A stretch of 64,000 bases of DNA, taken from the NCBI RefSeq assembly GCF_001649575.2, contig NC_051453.1, forward strand, positions 16,258,849 to 16,322,848, given 5' to 3'. Position 1 is the stretch's first letter. Every line of letters begins with the position of its first letter. Shown in pieces: positions 12,197-23,520 of this stretch. Both the position numbers and the translations under genes were made by a program. The notes below the pieces were generated by a model. That model was given only the letters and a program-made list of their open reading frames with translations, made no database searches and was not told the origin of the DNA. Origin of the DNA: Kryptolebias marmoratus. Taxonomy: Eukaryota > Chordata > Actinopteri > Cyprinodontiformes > Rivulidae.

Positions 12197-14394
12197 AGTC
12201 ATATCTCGCTTTGTGGCCGTAACAGGACAAAGTGTTAGATTGCAATAAAACCTCAGCACAAAAAAAAGAAGCAACATGCAGACACCATCATACATGTGGA
12301 GTGTGAGTAGGAGGAAAATTATTTGCAAAAAATAAATAATTTAAAGAGTGTTTAGAGGAAAAGAGTTTTAATGATTTCATCCTAAATGTCTAAGTGAAAC
12401 TGTAGACCCCAGGTTTCTTATCTGCAATTCGTCAAAGGTTTCAACTGAAAAGCACCCTTCCTGAGCCATATAAAAAAATACTTCAAATACCACTAAACTG
12501 ACTGAAACCAGCAACATTTTCCACAGACTGCCCACTTCCTCTGTTTCCACTGCAAACAGCGAGATTCTGATTATTGGTTTAAAAGGCCTCGAAAGTATAT
12601 TCATTGTATGTGTGTGTGTGTGTGTGCCTGTGTGTTTGTATACTTTTGCTAAAACAAGTCTGGCAATTTATGACAGCTGTATGACAGTCGGAGCCCTGAG
12701 TTTGTTGAGCTGCATGAATTGATTTCTGTTTTATTTGAAAAAAAAAAAAAAGCAGTGTTTTTGCTTCCCATCGAGCGTTACCAAAAAAGTAAAAAGTGCT
12801 GAGTTATCTGTAGAAATGATTGTTTATTTAATCTAATGATCTGCAGCCTACATTTCTGGTAAACTCTCACTTTCCATTTCATTCACACAGGGAGAAGATG
12901 GGCACATTTCTTGGACAACACGCCCACACTTTTTGGTACTGTGCTGCCAAAACAGCATGTGTGATGGCTGTGGGGAGCGTTAGAGCAGTGTGTAACAGGT
13001 TTCTGCTGCTGGCTGAGTCATTATGAAGACGTCGGTGCATCAGACAGGACAGTGTCGGAGGGACACCGAGGGGAAGAGACAGAAAAAAAGACTGAGGCTG
13101 ACATTTCACAACTTTCTGATGTAAACCAAGAAGACTGCGTTTGGCAAGTTGAAACTGGTGAGAGGATGTCACCTGAGGGCAGAAATCAGCAAAACAGAAA
13201 GAAAAGAGACAGAGGCAGATCAGAAACAAACAGAGAGACATATTTCTACATGCAGGGGTGGGGCTCATTCGACCCACGTCCACTCTGGGCTGCAGGCATT
13301 ATCTTGCATCATGAGTGGGCTTCTGTCAAATCTGTTTGCCATCTGCTGACTGTGTTAAGTGTTGCCTGGCCCAAACAGGCTTACAGAGCTTTAAGGTGCT
13401 GAGGGGAGGTCCCCTAGCAGCTCCTTGCCAGTATCTGTGAACTTCTCGATCCCTCTTTAGGCTGCACACACATCTTATAGGCATTTGTGAGCAATTTACA
13501 GATTTAATGCATACTGTTTATTCCAGGAACTGTTCTGCTGACTAAAACTGTTAGAAGTGGTAGACCCCCTTAGAGCTGTCGCTGGTTCCGTGTCAGAGAA
13601 AAAGGTGCAGTCCCCGTAACAATTGGATGCCGCTCTGTGACTTTTATTTGGGAGAATGCTGTTATCTCAGTTTCAGATAAGCAGGTCAACTCTGCGTATG
13701 AGTGTTGGCTTGATAATAAATGAAGCTGAGTTTGAAGGAATCAGATTATATTAAACTGAATCCCCTCTGTGGATCAGTGAAAACAAGTCAACACATCTAA
13801 GCCTGATGCTGCCAGGTTTAGTCACATAAAGCCTAAAAAATGGCAAAGGTACAAAGTTTAAGTTGCTCTTTTTTTAATGTTCTCATTCTCTTTTCTAGGT
13901 CTTGTACTGTAATTTATAACCCAAAAAGCTCCACAGATTGCTAGGTAAAAATAAAACACTCATGTATCTGTTCTTGAATATCATAATTTCTTATATCTTG
14001 ACTCATCTGCATTTTATAATTTACACATATCACTGATCGTGTGCCTTCAGTTTAGTTCAATCATTTCCCCTGATTTATAAATCGGGCAACAAATTGGTCA
14101 TTTGGTTCAGTTTTAAACACTTCAGTGTTGTGTTTGACCAACAATTGTCTTTCATCTTGAAATTAGGAAGGCTTGTGTCAAAGCCTGAGTTGAAGATGAT
14201 CATTTATGTTTTTGTTTTCTATTGTTTAGATTACCGCATCACAGTTTTGTCTTGCCTTATTAAAAAAGGCCTATGGGGATACAACACTGGGACTAAAACA
14301 ACTTATTATTGAACCTTCAATTGCTACTACTTTCCTCAAGAATGATTTTTTTTTATGGCTTGCTGCCATGAAAAGCAAGTGATCCTGTAATTAC
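12197..14394. other. Intergenic sequence with a short (TG)n tract
   Basis: A TG-rich tract lies at about 12608-12632. Open frames on both strands at 12879-13402 overlap each other and have no family features. No gene assigned. Confidence 0.5.
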
Positions 14395-14660
14395 CTGTGT
14401 GTGTTTGTCTGTCTGTTAGCAAATTATCTCATGAACCACTGGGTGGATTTTAGTGAAATTCTTAAAACTTATCAGTGAATTAACATCTACAGTTCATTAA
14501 CCTTTGGAGCCAACCTGATTTAAAATGGCCACCAAAGCTAACTGACCTTAGCACACACAAAATGGGCTATAACTCAGTCATTTTGACAGATATTGAGCTA
14601 AAAGTGTGATAGTAGCTGAAACTCACCATACAGACTTTGAGTGCTCACATGCTGCTGGTA
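14395..14660 (+). repeat. Hairpin-ended dispersed repeat (family R1), internal part
   Basis: Shows the R1 order: ATCTCATGAACCACTG, TTTGGAGCCAAC, AAAATGGCCACCA, GGCTATAACTCAGTCA and GATAGTAGCTGA. Terminal hairpins are not recognisable. Confidence 0.75.
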
Positions 14661-15593
14661 TCTTTGTTAAAGAAATGCTGCTTTTTATTTAAATCTTGCA
14701 TTTAACTTTTACTCCCCAACTTGGACCCTCAGATCATCCGACCAGAGATTTTCAGCGGTTCCACAGACCATATTTTAAAACCTGGGTGGGTATTCCCTTC
14801 TAAAGGGAAACTTCAGATTTTTCAATGTGGCGTTCTGTGGAGATGTTATCAGCAATTAATGTCTTACCTGTAGCAGAAATTGCTCAGTGTTTTATAAGTT
14901 TATAGTATCAGGCAGAAGTTCTCTCAGAGGAGTGAGTCCCAAAATGGTATTTTCTTTAAAAATGGGTTCTGAAGTGAAATAAGTCTTACAATGCCACCCT
15001 TTACTCATTTGTGTAGATTGTCATAACCTTTTGAAAATGATGATATCATAGCGCCCACCTAACAAACTGAGGGCGTCCTCTTCCTCTCCCTGTTTTTACA
15101 CTTTTGCACCCAGCAGGTAAGCTTTGTAGGCGTGCGCCACACCTTGTTTCCTGTTTCTGGTGTATTGTTGTGGCAGCATTACAGCGCCACACACAGGCCT
15201 GGCATAGATACTGCAGCATTTGGGTCATTTTCTGTGTTTCAGCGAGGATGAAGACATTTATACTGTAGATAACGGTACTGTGTTAACAAGAATTTCTTTT
15301 AGAAATGACAAATAAAGACATTTCTTTGGTAAAACTGTATTTCCAACAAGGCCTAAGTCCGCTGTGGTCTGTTGTCAGTGATGGTTATTGTGAAACGTGT
15401 TGAGTGGAACCAGGCAGATCAACAAAACAGCAATAAAACAGCATTGATTTTTTTTTTTATTTACACCCCCTTTATGCATCAGATCATTATGCTGCCCAGT
15501 TACGCTTGTCACAGTCTGTTTTGACACATAAGTTTCATGACCATTACTGATACTGGACCAGAGTCGACTCAGCCTTCAATGTAAATCAGTAAA
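14661..15593. other. Intergenic sequence, nothing assigned
   Basis: No gene or defined repeat. An inverted fragment of repeat family R2 (GTCTTACCTGTAGCAG) lies near 14861. Confidence 0.5.
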
Positions 15594-15773
15594 GTCCAAT
15601 CCTGGTCCTGGAGGGCGTCTGTCCTGCATGTTTTAGTTGTTTTCCTGCTCTTCAGCAAGTCTTTAAGTTCTGCTTAAGCCTGTTATTCATTCAGTTGTTC
15701 AAATCAGGTGTGTCAAAGCAGAAAAAACACCTAAAACATGCAGGATAGTGGCCCGCCAGGACCAGGATTGGAC
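15594..15773. mobile_element. Palindromic MITE, 180 bp
   Basis: The outer 18 bases (15594-15611) are a perfect reverse complement of 15756-15773. An inner 15-base arm (15622-15636) pairs with 15731-15745. There is no coding capacity. This foldback structure is typical of non-autonomous DNA transposons; the wording (TCCAATCCTGGTCCTGG) is common in teleost genomes. The superfamily was not determined. Confidence 0.85.
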
Positions 15774-17260
15774 CCCACTGGTGTAAATGATCCTCTAATG
15801 CAAAGCTGACAACAGCATAAAGGTTTAAAACATATATAATTTGCATGAACCACTATGGAATTATGAGGTCAGAGTTGTTAAAGGACAATTTGCTTTATGG
15901 AGTAAATGTCCCTGCTCGTCTCCCTGAAAGAGCATCTGCCTGAAGTTCTGAAGGGTTTTTACTGCAGGTAAGATATTGATTACTGATAACTTAAAGAATA
16001 TATAATTCTGAACTGTTCCTTTAAGGAGGCACCTCCACTGTACAATGAGCTGAACAAGTTTTAAAAGACTCAATTGTTTTCTTTACAAAGCAGCTGAAGA
16101 CGTTTTAAATCCACATAAGCTTTTCATTTTTGGTTTGTCTTATCTTTTATGCCTGGTTTTATCTCAATGTTATTTTTTTCTCTCAATGTATTGTTATTTT
16201 TTTTAACCTGAGTAAAAAATAAACTTCACATATTCTGTTGTTGATTTCCTCAACAACGCTTTAATTAAATAGACTCAGTAACAAATGTCAGTAAACCAAC
16301 AGGACAGTGAAATGATTGCAGTAAAGTTAGTTGCACGTTGTTAGTCATATTGCAGCCTTTGTTTTACCCCACGTTTCACACCTTCCTGTTTGTTTGATGT
16401 GACTCAGGGTCTGCTGCTTTCTGTTCAGACATCACTGCTTCTTCAGTGATCGAGTCTATGAGTTCACAGCAACTCATATTTATTTAAGTGAGTTAGATCC
16501 TGACAGTCTGTCCTGCTGAAAAGTCTCATTTTAAGTATTCAGTTTTTGTATCGGTTTGCATGATGATTGTGTGAAAGGTGGAGCTGAGATGGAAGTACAG
16601 GAGTCTAACGTTGGAGTCCTTGATCTCCAGCTGGGTAAGAAAACAGGACGATTGATGAATACATTTGAACAACTAAATATCAACTATTACATGTCAGAAA
16701 CTGGCAACAGTGCATCTTGTATAAAAATGCCCATGTAATGGCTTTTTAAAATGCTCACACAACAACCATGTAATCTTACAGGCCGGGCCTCTAACTCAAA
16801 TGTTTTTCAAATCAGTTTCCAAATAATTTGTTTTAAAGATAAATGGTGGCCATCACAGATAACTGAATATGCAATTCACTCCAAATGCCTTACTTAAAGC
16901 TAATGTATAAACGTGTATATACAGAGATATTCACCTGTTGTTGGGTTTGTTTTTACTGACTTTTATTACTTGAAGGTAAAGTCGAAAGAAAGAAAAAAAC
17001 AGTTTTAGGATAAGTCTTTGCTGCCCTCTGCTGAACAAATGTTGGCTCATGTCACCTGACATGACATTACTGTTCAAAGCTGCTGACTGGAGAAATGTTT
17101 TGTTTTTTTTTCTTTACAAAGTGAAATAAGTGTCATTGAAGTTATTTTATAGATTCCGTCCTGCAAAACATTTTCTTTAAAAATATAGATATGATATAGA
17201 CATATGTGTTTTCTTTGTTTTTATGACTGTAAACATGATGTGTTTGACTCAGCTGTCAAC
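15774..17260. other. Intergenic sequence with one R2 repeat fragment
   Basis: CAGGTAAGATATT at 15965-15977 belongs to family R2. Otherwise no gene or defined element was seen. Confidence 0.5.
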
Positions 17261-17261
17261 T

Positions 17262-17388
17262 CACAGGTGGGAGGCCCTCCTGTGTGGAGTTTGCATGTTC
17301 TCCAGGTTCTCCGGTTCCTTCGCACAGACCAGAAACATGCATGTTAGGTTAACCGACAGCTCTAAATTGTGACTAGGTGTGAGCGAGA
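17262..17388 (+). repeat. First half of a common teleost repeat, interrupted
   Basis: GTGTGGAGTTTGCATGTTCT, AACATGCATGTTAGGTTAA and CTCTAAATTGTGACTAGGTG are the usual first half of the dispersed repeat whose second half (CCTGTGGTGGACTTCC ... AAAATGGATGAAG) resumes at 19346. About 1.95 kb of other mobile DNA lies between. Confidence 0.65.
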
Positions 17389-17620
17389 GCCATTTTTCCA
17401 TTGTCTCATCTCAGCATGACTGGCTCTGCTCTAACTGGGTTCTACGCGGCTTTGGGATTTTTTTCCATACAACTGATTGCCGCCTCAGAACACTGGCCAT
17501 TCGAAGCCTCCTTCCTTCTGCTGGTCGGAGCCGGTAAATGGATTTCATTTGGTGCAGCTCAGCCTGAGTTCTGTCGTCAACCAAATGGCACGGGAACGTC
17601 TGCGCCCTGTTTAATGGATG

Positions 17621-18571
17621 TACAGTTGAAACCAGTAGTTTTCATACACTACATAAAAAAACGTGCATTTTTCACACTGTCTGACAAGAAATCAGAATAA
17701 ACTTTTCCTGTTTTTTAGGTCAGTTAGGATTTTCAAAATTATTCCTATTTGCTAAATGCCAGAATAATGAGAGAGAGAATGTTTTTAAGGCAACTTTTAT
17801 TACTTTCTTCAAAGTCAAATGTTTAAATACGCGTCATTAGTATTTGGTACCATTGCCCTTAAACTGTACAACTTCGGTCAAACGTTCTGGTTATCCTTCA
17901 AGCTTCTCACAATAGTTGGCAGGAATTTTGGCCCATTCCTCCTGACAGAACTGGTGGAACTGAGCCATGTTTGTAGGCCCATAAATTTTCAATAGGATTG
18001 AGATCAAAGCTTTGTGATGGCCACTCCCAAACATTGACTTTGTTATCCTGAAGCCACTTTGTAACCAGTTTGGCAGCATGCTTTGGATCATTGTCCATTT
18101 AGAAGACTCATTTACACCCAGCCAAGCTTTAACTTCCTGGCTGATGTCTTGAGATGTTGCTTCAGTATTTCCACATAACGTTCCTTCCTCATGATGCCAT
18201 CTGTTTTGTGATGTGTAGCAGTCCCTCCTGCTAAAAAACAACCCCACAACATAATTCTGCCACCCCCGTGTTTCACAGTCAGGATGGTGTTCTCAGGCTT
18301 ACAAGCCTCCCCCTTTTTCCTCCAAACGTAATGATGGTCATTATGGCCAAACTGTTTAATTTTAGTTTTGTTAGACCACTGGACATGTCTCCAAAAATGA
18401 AGGTCTTTGTCCCTGTGTGCATTTGCAAACATTAATCTGACTTTTTTATATTTCTTTTGAAGTAATGGCTTCTTTCTGGCAGAGGGGCCTTTTAGTCTAA
18501 GTCTATACAGGACTCGTTTCACTCTTGGATAATGACACACTCTTACCAGCTTCAGCTTAGTTTCAACTGTA
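17621..18571 (-). mobile_element. Internally deleted Sleeping Beauty-type Tc1 transposon
   Basis: The element is bounded by TA on both sides. The left end reads TACAGTTGAAACC and the right end TTTCAACTGTA, so short terminal inverted repeats survive. The left flank also carries the GGTCAGTTAGGATTTTCA block found in inverted repeats of salmonid Tc1 (Sleeping Beauty) elements. The transposase 5' half, including the paired-like DNA-binding domain, is missing: the right terminus directly follows the catalytic-domain start. The copy is shorter than the usual 1.6 kb. Confidence 0.85.
17891..18555 (-). pseudogene. Tc1/mariner transposase relic, catalytic domain
   Basis: The minus strand encodes the C-terminal DDE domain of a Tc1-like transposase in broken frames. 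Visible blocks are [36 protein letters not shown] and [11 protein letters not shown]. The second Asp (DNDPKH) and the Glu (PIENLW) of the DD34E triad are present. The first is lost: the position normally read as SDETK is SNKTK. A stop near 18112 and a frame change before MDNDPKH also break it. The N-terminal DNA-binding domain is absent. It could not move itself. Confidence 0.9.
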
Positions 18572-18638
18572 TTATGTATATGTATTATATGCATTATGTA
18601 TTATTTTTAAAGTAAATAACAAAAACAAATGCTGCAGT

Positions 18639-19196
18639 TGTCAGGTTTTAGAAATAGTGGGTTTCTTAGAATGAGATGCTCTCATGATTGACGTCGCTCT
18701 CTACCAATCAATGGCCTGATGTTGAATCTTCAGCTCGATTCTGTTGGAGACTAGGCTGGGGTTGGTTGGGTGTTTCTAGATTTTTCCACCAGAGGGCGAG
18801 CCGACGGGTCTCCTGCTAACGCACCTGCTGGGGATCATCGTTACCTAGAGGAGTGTATGAGCTGCAGGCTGCCAGTCCCTCCTCGCTAGAGTGTTTGCCT
18901 GTATTGGACACCTTCAAGCTCCTTTGGGAAGTCCCGAGTCTTCGGAAGACCTTTGGAGGAACTCTCTCGTGACGCCGTAAGCCTCAAACCTGTCGTCCCT
19001 CCAACGCGGTCGTCCCACTGACTTCTCCTAGCCACCTCCCCCCCCCCAAGGACAACAATCGTCCCCGGACCGGAGCCAAATAATACGTGTTCGCCTTTAA
19101 AAAGTTTGTGCTGTAACAAAATAAACCTTTTTCTAAACCAACTCTCTCTCTGGGTGTTTCTGCATGTGGGCCCGGAATGTAAAACCCATCATGACA
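18639..19196 (+). mobile_element. Solo LTR with TGTCAGG/CATGACA borders
   Basis: It begins TGTCAGG and ends CATGACA, with a polyadenylation signal (AAAATAAACC) near 19119 and a 3' part (TCTGCATGTGGGCCCGGAAT) resembling that of the LTR at 48715-49173 (TCTGCATTTGGGTCCGACC). It is a different, GC-richer family. No matching target duplication was found. Confidence 0.6.
18786..18800 (+). promoter_or_regulatory. CTCF-like motif inside the LTR
   Basis: CCACCAGAGGGCGAG agrees closely with the vertebrate CTCF core (CCACNAGRGGGC). Binding cannot be judged from sequence. Confidence 0.45.
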
Positions 19197-19345
19197 GATT
19201 CGTCTTGTTTGGAGTTCGTTCTAAGATATACTAAGAAGCGAGGTGAAAGTGAGCGGGACCACACAATGGAAAGACTCTGAAGCCATGCTGTGTCGACCCA
19301 TGTAGAGCCGAGTTGAGCCTGTGGAAAAGGGCCATATATGTCCCT

Positions 19346-19440
19346 GTGGTGGACTTCCAACCTGTTCAGGGTGTCCCCTGCCTAAGCAGCTCTTTGCAAC
19401 CCTACACAGGAAAGTGAGTAAAGAAAATGGATGAAGTTTA
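19346..19440 (+). repeat. Second half of interrupted teleost repeat
   Basis: Continues the module broken at 17388: CTGTGGTGGACTTCCAACC, GTTCAGGGTGTCCCCTGCC, and the tail AAGAAAATGGATGAAG. Confidence 0.65.
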
Positions 19441-19499
19441 ATTCTAGCTGAATTGACGAGCTACCGGAAACAATAATGTGGACTGCTGCCATCTTAACT

Positions 19500-19850
19500 C
19501 TAATCTCTAAAACTTTATAGCAGCTCATATAAATGCAACTTTATAAACCTTTACACCACTGTCAGTGCAAACAGCAGCAGCAGCTAGCTGTTACACTTCA
19601 TGTGCAGCCTGGGACACTTCCTGAAGAAATGTTTCTGCTGGAACAAGTGTGTAATACAAAACTGACAGTGTTGGCAAAAAAGTTTTGATTTTGACATTGC
19701 ATTAAGAGGGCGGCAGTCCCTTTCGGTCTTGGCTCACCGTTAGCTCGTCAGCCTGGTCAAAACTAACCTCCAATTCTGATGTTGTTAAAAGTTATCTACA
19801 GCAGGTAAGATATTACTATTTCCACAGAACCCAACTTCAGAACTGAGTGC
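19500..19850 (+). repeat. Dispersed repeat family R2 copy
   Basis: Shares CAGCAGCAGCTAGC and the core CAGCAGGTAAGATATTA (CAGGTAAGATATT at 19802-19814) with the copy at 60880-61310. No terminal repeats were defined. Confidence 0.55.
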
Positions 19851-22100
19851 AAAGCTTTATTAATTTGACTTTTTTCTGCCAAATATCACATTCACAGATG
19901 CAATTTTTAAATAAGAACCCTAATTTCCCTTTCTTTAGGAAAGAATTAAAACTTCTTGTGACTACTATTTAATCTTCATAGTAAGAAGGCTTTAAAAACT
20001 GAATATTTGTTACTGTTTAATATCTCTCTTCATTAATGGTGCCTAACTAGCATAACCTATTTTTTTTATATTATAGTCTTTTCCCTTTTTGTGCTATATA
20101 AATTCTTATTTGACGTAATTGCTATTGCTGACCAGTAGAGGGAGCTAAAGTAACAAAAACGTTCATGCATGATTTTAGATCCATGTGCAGAATGATCCAT
20201 CTGAACTAACTCAGAGCTGCACACCTCATCTGAACTGGATTTAAATGTCACCCTACCTTTGCACCTCCACTTAAGTCACTACAAATTGGACATAAATTAT
20301 GCAAAGTTAGGTTTAATCTTTTTTTTAACTGTTTTCTTTTATTGAACTATCAGCCACTGTATTTCGTGTTGATTAGATTTTGATAATAAGCTATAACACA
20401 CTCCTCCTTGCCAGTCAGTTCACATGTTTTGGTGCATTCATCATGCTTCAAATAAACTCAGAGACTCCGCATGCCAAAAATATCCAACTTGTGAGTTTGA
20501 GTCAATTTTAAGACCTAGTTTTAGAAATCTGTCCTGATTTTGTTGTTGTTTTGTAACTTTGGGCATTTTCTAGACAATACGGAATGGAACGTCTTCATTG
20601 TTTTCTTCAGTACTCCTGCAGAAATGGCTGCTGCACCAAACATAACACTTCCACTCCCGTGCTTAGCTGTTAGTTGACCATTTTAACTAAATTCTGCTTC
20701 TTCTTTCTGCCAAACGCATAATTACTTATTGTGATTTTACGATATTTTGCTTCGCAGTTAGCTTGAGTTTTAAAAGCCATTAAAAAGCCATTAATACAGA
20801 TGCTAGTTTGCAGATTCACACACAGTCTTGAGATGAGATATTTTCCTCCTCTACCCTCCGTGCAGACCATCTGTGTGCATCAACTCTGCACCACTCCTCT
20901 TGCGCAGCCTAAAACCTTCTTGCAGGAACTTTGTAGTCATTTGGTGCTTCGGTTTTTGTCTTTCTTTCCAGCAAATGAGCAGTTTGTCTGAAAGCTTAAT
21001 TTTATCTTCCCCAGATGGTTTCGTGGAGGAAAAAATGACTAATGCGGTTTTAATTTTCAGAATATCTAGAAATGTCCCACAGATAGTCCCGGACCATATT
21101 AAAACCTAACAGACTTTAAAAAGAAAGAACAGTTTGTTACTTTTAATATTTCAGGATTATCAAGTAAAAAGTACCAATGCAATTCAATTTTTTTAAAACT
21201 TCATATGTAAAACTAATGTGGCATATATTGAGATGTTTTCATTAAAATGTGGTAGCAATTGTGCATGAAAAGTTGTTTTTTCTTTTCTTTTTCAAAGAAA
21301 AAAAAGTGTTCATAAAATTGTATTATAGGTAGTTATAAGTCAAAAGAAATTTAAAAAAAGGTTGTTTTCTGTTTGTCTTGATTTCGGACCTGCTGCAGAT
21401 AAAATGCAGTTTTTTAAATGTCTGATAGATGGCAGTAAAGATGAGATGGGGAAAAAAAGTTGAAATAGAAACTTTGTAGCGCATTATTTCTGTATTTAAC
21501 ATCGATAATCAGGGGCTTCAAATTCAACTGCACAAATAACAAAAATGTTGATATAATTTCTGGTTTCTTCTGTCCAAACTGGCTGTAAAGAGATCCTCTC
21601 CCTCATTTGATTCAAACATATATAGCCCCATTTCTGTGCCTAAATAATGTCGAGCTAGGTTTGTGTTCCCCTTACAAGGGTTGATATTTTTGCACAGATA
21701 GGATCTGGAACAACATCAGATTTGTACAGCAGACCTAAAAATAAATGGAGGAAACCACATCAATCAAATGAAACACATCTGTGGTGATATATAATCCTTA
21801 GAGAGATTATTTAACTTAACATAGCTGTGAGAATCAAAAAGCTTTTAACCTCTGTTTCAGGGAGCAATCTGAATGTTTTGTGCAAAATGAGCAAAGAACT
21901 AAACAGTTCCTCCAGCAAATTGGCTGGTTTCTGTGAACGGCTTCAACACTTTGATGGTTGTGGTTTTCCTCTAAACTGCTTGCTTCCTGTTCTACCATTT
22001 AAATGGTAAATTAGGTCAGTACTTTGACTTTTAGTTTGACCAGTTTTTCAGTACAGCAGTCTGTATTCTTGGAAAGGGGCGGCCATGATTTTAATAATGT
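19851..22100. other. Intergenic sequence, possible faint transposase relic at 20600-21110
   Basis: No gene. TGACCAGTAGAGGGAGC at about 20128 is CTCF-like. The 20600-21110 segment vaguely resembles transposase-derived sequence but no motif could be secured. Confidence 0.4.
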
Positions 22101-23095
22101 TTTCTCTTGAAATTCAGACATGAACAGAAAGTTAATTTAGAGTTTCAGTCAGGGTTTAGAGTTTATCATAGCACAAGTTACTAATGATATCCTCATGGCC
22201 TCAGACAGTGGACTTGTGTCCATACTTGTCCCGTTAGACAGAGGACTTGTGTCCATACTTGTCCCGTTAGACAGAGGACTTGTGTCCATACTTGTCCCGT
22301 TAGACAGTGGACTTGTGTCCATACTTGTCCTGTTAGATCTCAGTGCTGCATTTGATACAATTGATCACATTATTCTTCTACAGAGGCTTGAACATGATAT
22401 TGGGATTACAGGAACAGCTCTGAAATGATTTAAATCATATTTATTTGATAGATTCCAGTTTTTTAATGTTTACAGTGAATCTTCTTCATACACTAAAGTT
22501 TATTATAGAGTTCCTCAGGGTTCAGTGCTTGGACCTATACCCTTTATTTTATATTTGCTTCCATGAGGTAAAGTTATTAGACAGCATAGGATAAATTTTC
22601 ATTGTTATGCGGATAATACTCAGTTTTATTTAGCAGTGAAACCTGATGAATCCAATTAATTGCTTAGACTGCAAACATGTCTTAAAGACATAAAAACCTG
22701 GATGACTCTTAATTTTCAGCTTTTAAACTCAAACAAAACAGAGGTTCTTGATTTTGTACCTGAGCATCTTAAGGAAAAACTTTGCAGCCATTCACGTCCT
22801 CTGGGTGGCATTAATCTGGCCTCCAGTTCTGGTGTTATTTTTGATCAGGATGTCTTTTAACCCCCACATTAAAAATGTTAACAGGTCTGCTTTCCCCACC
22901 AACAAAGTATCACTAAAATTAGAATTATCTTGTCTCAAAATGATGCAGAAAAACTGGTCCATGCATGTATCACATCTAGGTTGGCTTATTCTAATTCTTT
23001 ATTATCTGAATGTCCGAAAACCTCTTTAAAAAGTCTTTAGTTGATCCAAAAATCTGCTGCCAGGGTTCTGATGAGAGTTCTGTTTTCCATCTACA
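22101..23095 (+). pseudogene. L2-like LINE reverse-transcriptase fragment, copy 2
   Basis: Closely matches the LINE at 5091-6022: LDLSAAFDTIDH, LEHDIGITGTAL, a PQGSV block, then CYADN followed by TQFYLAVKPDESN and a stop. RT ends in LNFQLLNSNKTEV and an SVG-like tail that decays. The catalytic YADD has again become YADN. A 33-bp unit is repeated four times inside the coding region (22207-22338). It is frameshifted and inactive. It continues into a 3' tail (TTCTTCCTGTTAAAAGGA, about 23210-23230). Confidence 0.87.
22207..22338 (+). repeat. 33-bp minisatellite, four units, within LINE
   Basis: The 33-base unit encodes GLVSILVPLD plus one residue and keeps the reading frame through all four units. 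Copy 1 of the LINE has just one unit at this position, so the array arose after the copies diverged. Confidence 0.92.
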
Positions 23096-23239
23096 GAAAC
23101 CACACTTGGCCCAATCATTCTGTGTTTGTCTGTGTCTCTTTCCTGTCCTCTCAAACCCCAGCCAGTCAAGGCAGATGACTGCCCATCCTGGTTCAGGTTC
23201 TGCTAGAGATTTCTTCCTGTTAAAAGGATGTCGTTCCTA

Positions 23240-23520
23240 ACCCTATCAACACCTATCTCCATCCGTCTCAGCAGTTGTGTCCTTGGGCAAGACACTTCAC
23301 TTGCCTTGCCTCCTGTTGGTGGTCAGAGGGCTCGGTGGTGCCGATTGAATGGCGGCCTTGCTTCTGTCAGCCCGCCCCAGGGCAGCTGTGGCTACAATGT
23401 GTCTTACCACCATCAGTGTGTGAATGTGTGGATGAACGGGTGAATGACTGACGGTAGTGTGAAGCACTTTGGAGTCCTCAGTCTTGATAAAGTGCTATAC
23501 AAGTGGAGGCCATTTATCAT
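23240..23520 (+). repeat. SINE-like dispersed repeat, tail part
   Basis: TTGGGCAAGACACTTCAC, CCCCAGGGCAGCTGTGGCTA, CCACCATCAGTGTGTGAATG and AAAGTGCTATACAAGTG are typical of a very common teleost repeat. The tRNA-like head seen at 32163 is not present here. Confidence 0.65.

Larger units (their letters stand above)
17389..19345. mobile_element. DNA-transposon-like shell hosting a Tc1 element and an LTR
   Basis: The left side (GCCATTTTTCCATTG, then GGCTCTGCTC) and right side (GTAGAGCCGAGTTGAG, then GGAAAAGGGCCA) look like worn inverted ends of one non-autonomous DNA transposon. Within it lie the Tc1 copy (17623-18569) and the LTR (18639-19196). The pairing is imperfect, so this shell is an inference. 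Confidence 0.4.

Noticed and set aside
12879..13402. Overlapping 134- and 116-codon frames on opposite strands
   Set aside because: Mutually overlapping with no family features; likely chance frames in a GC-richer patch.
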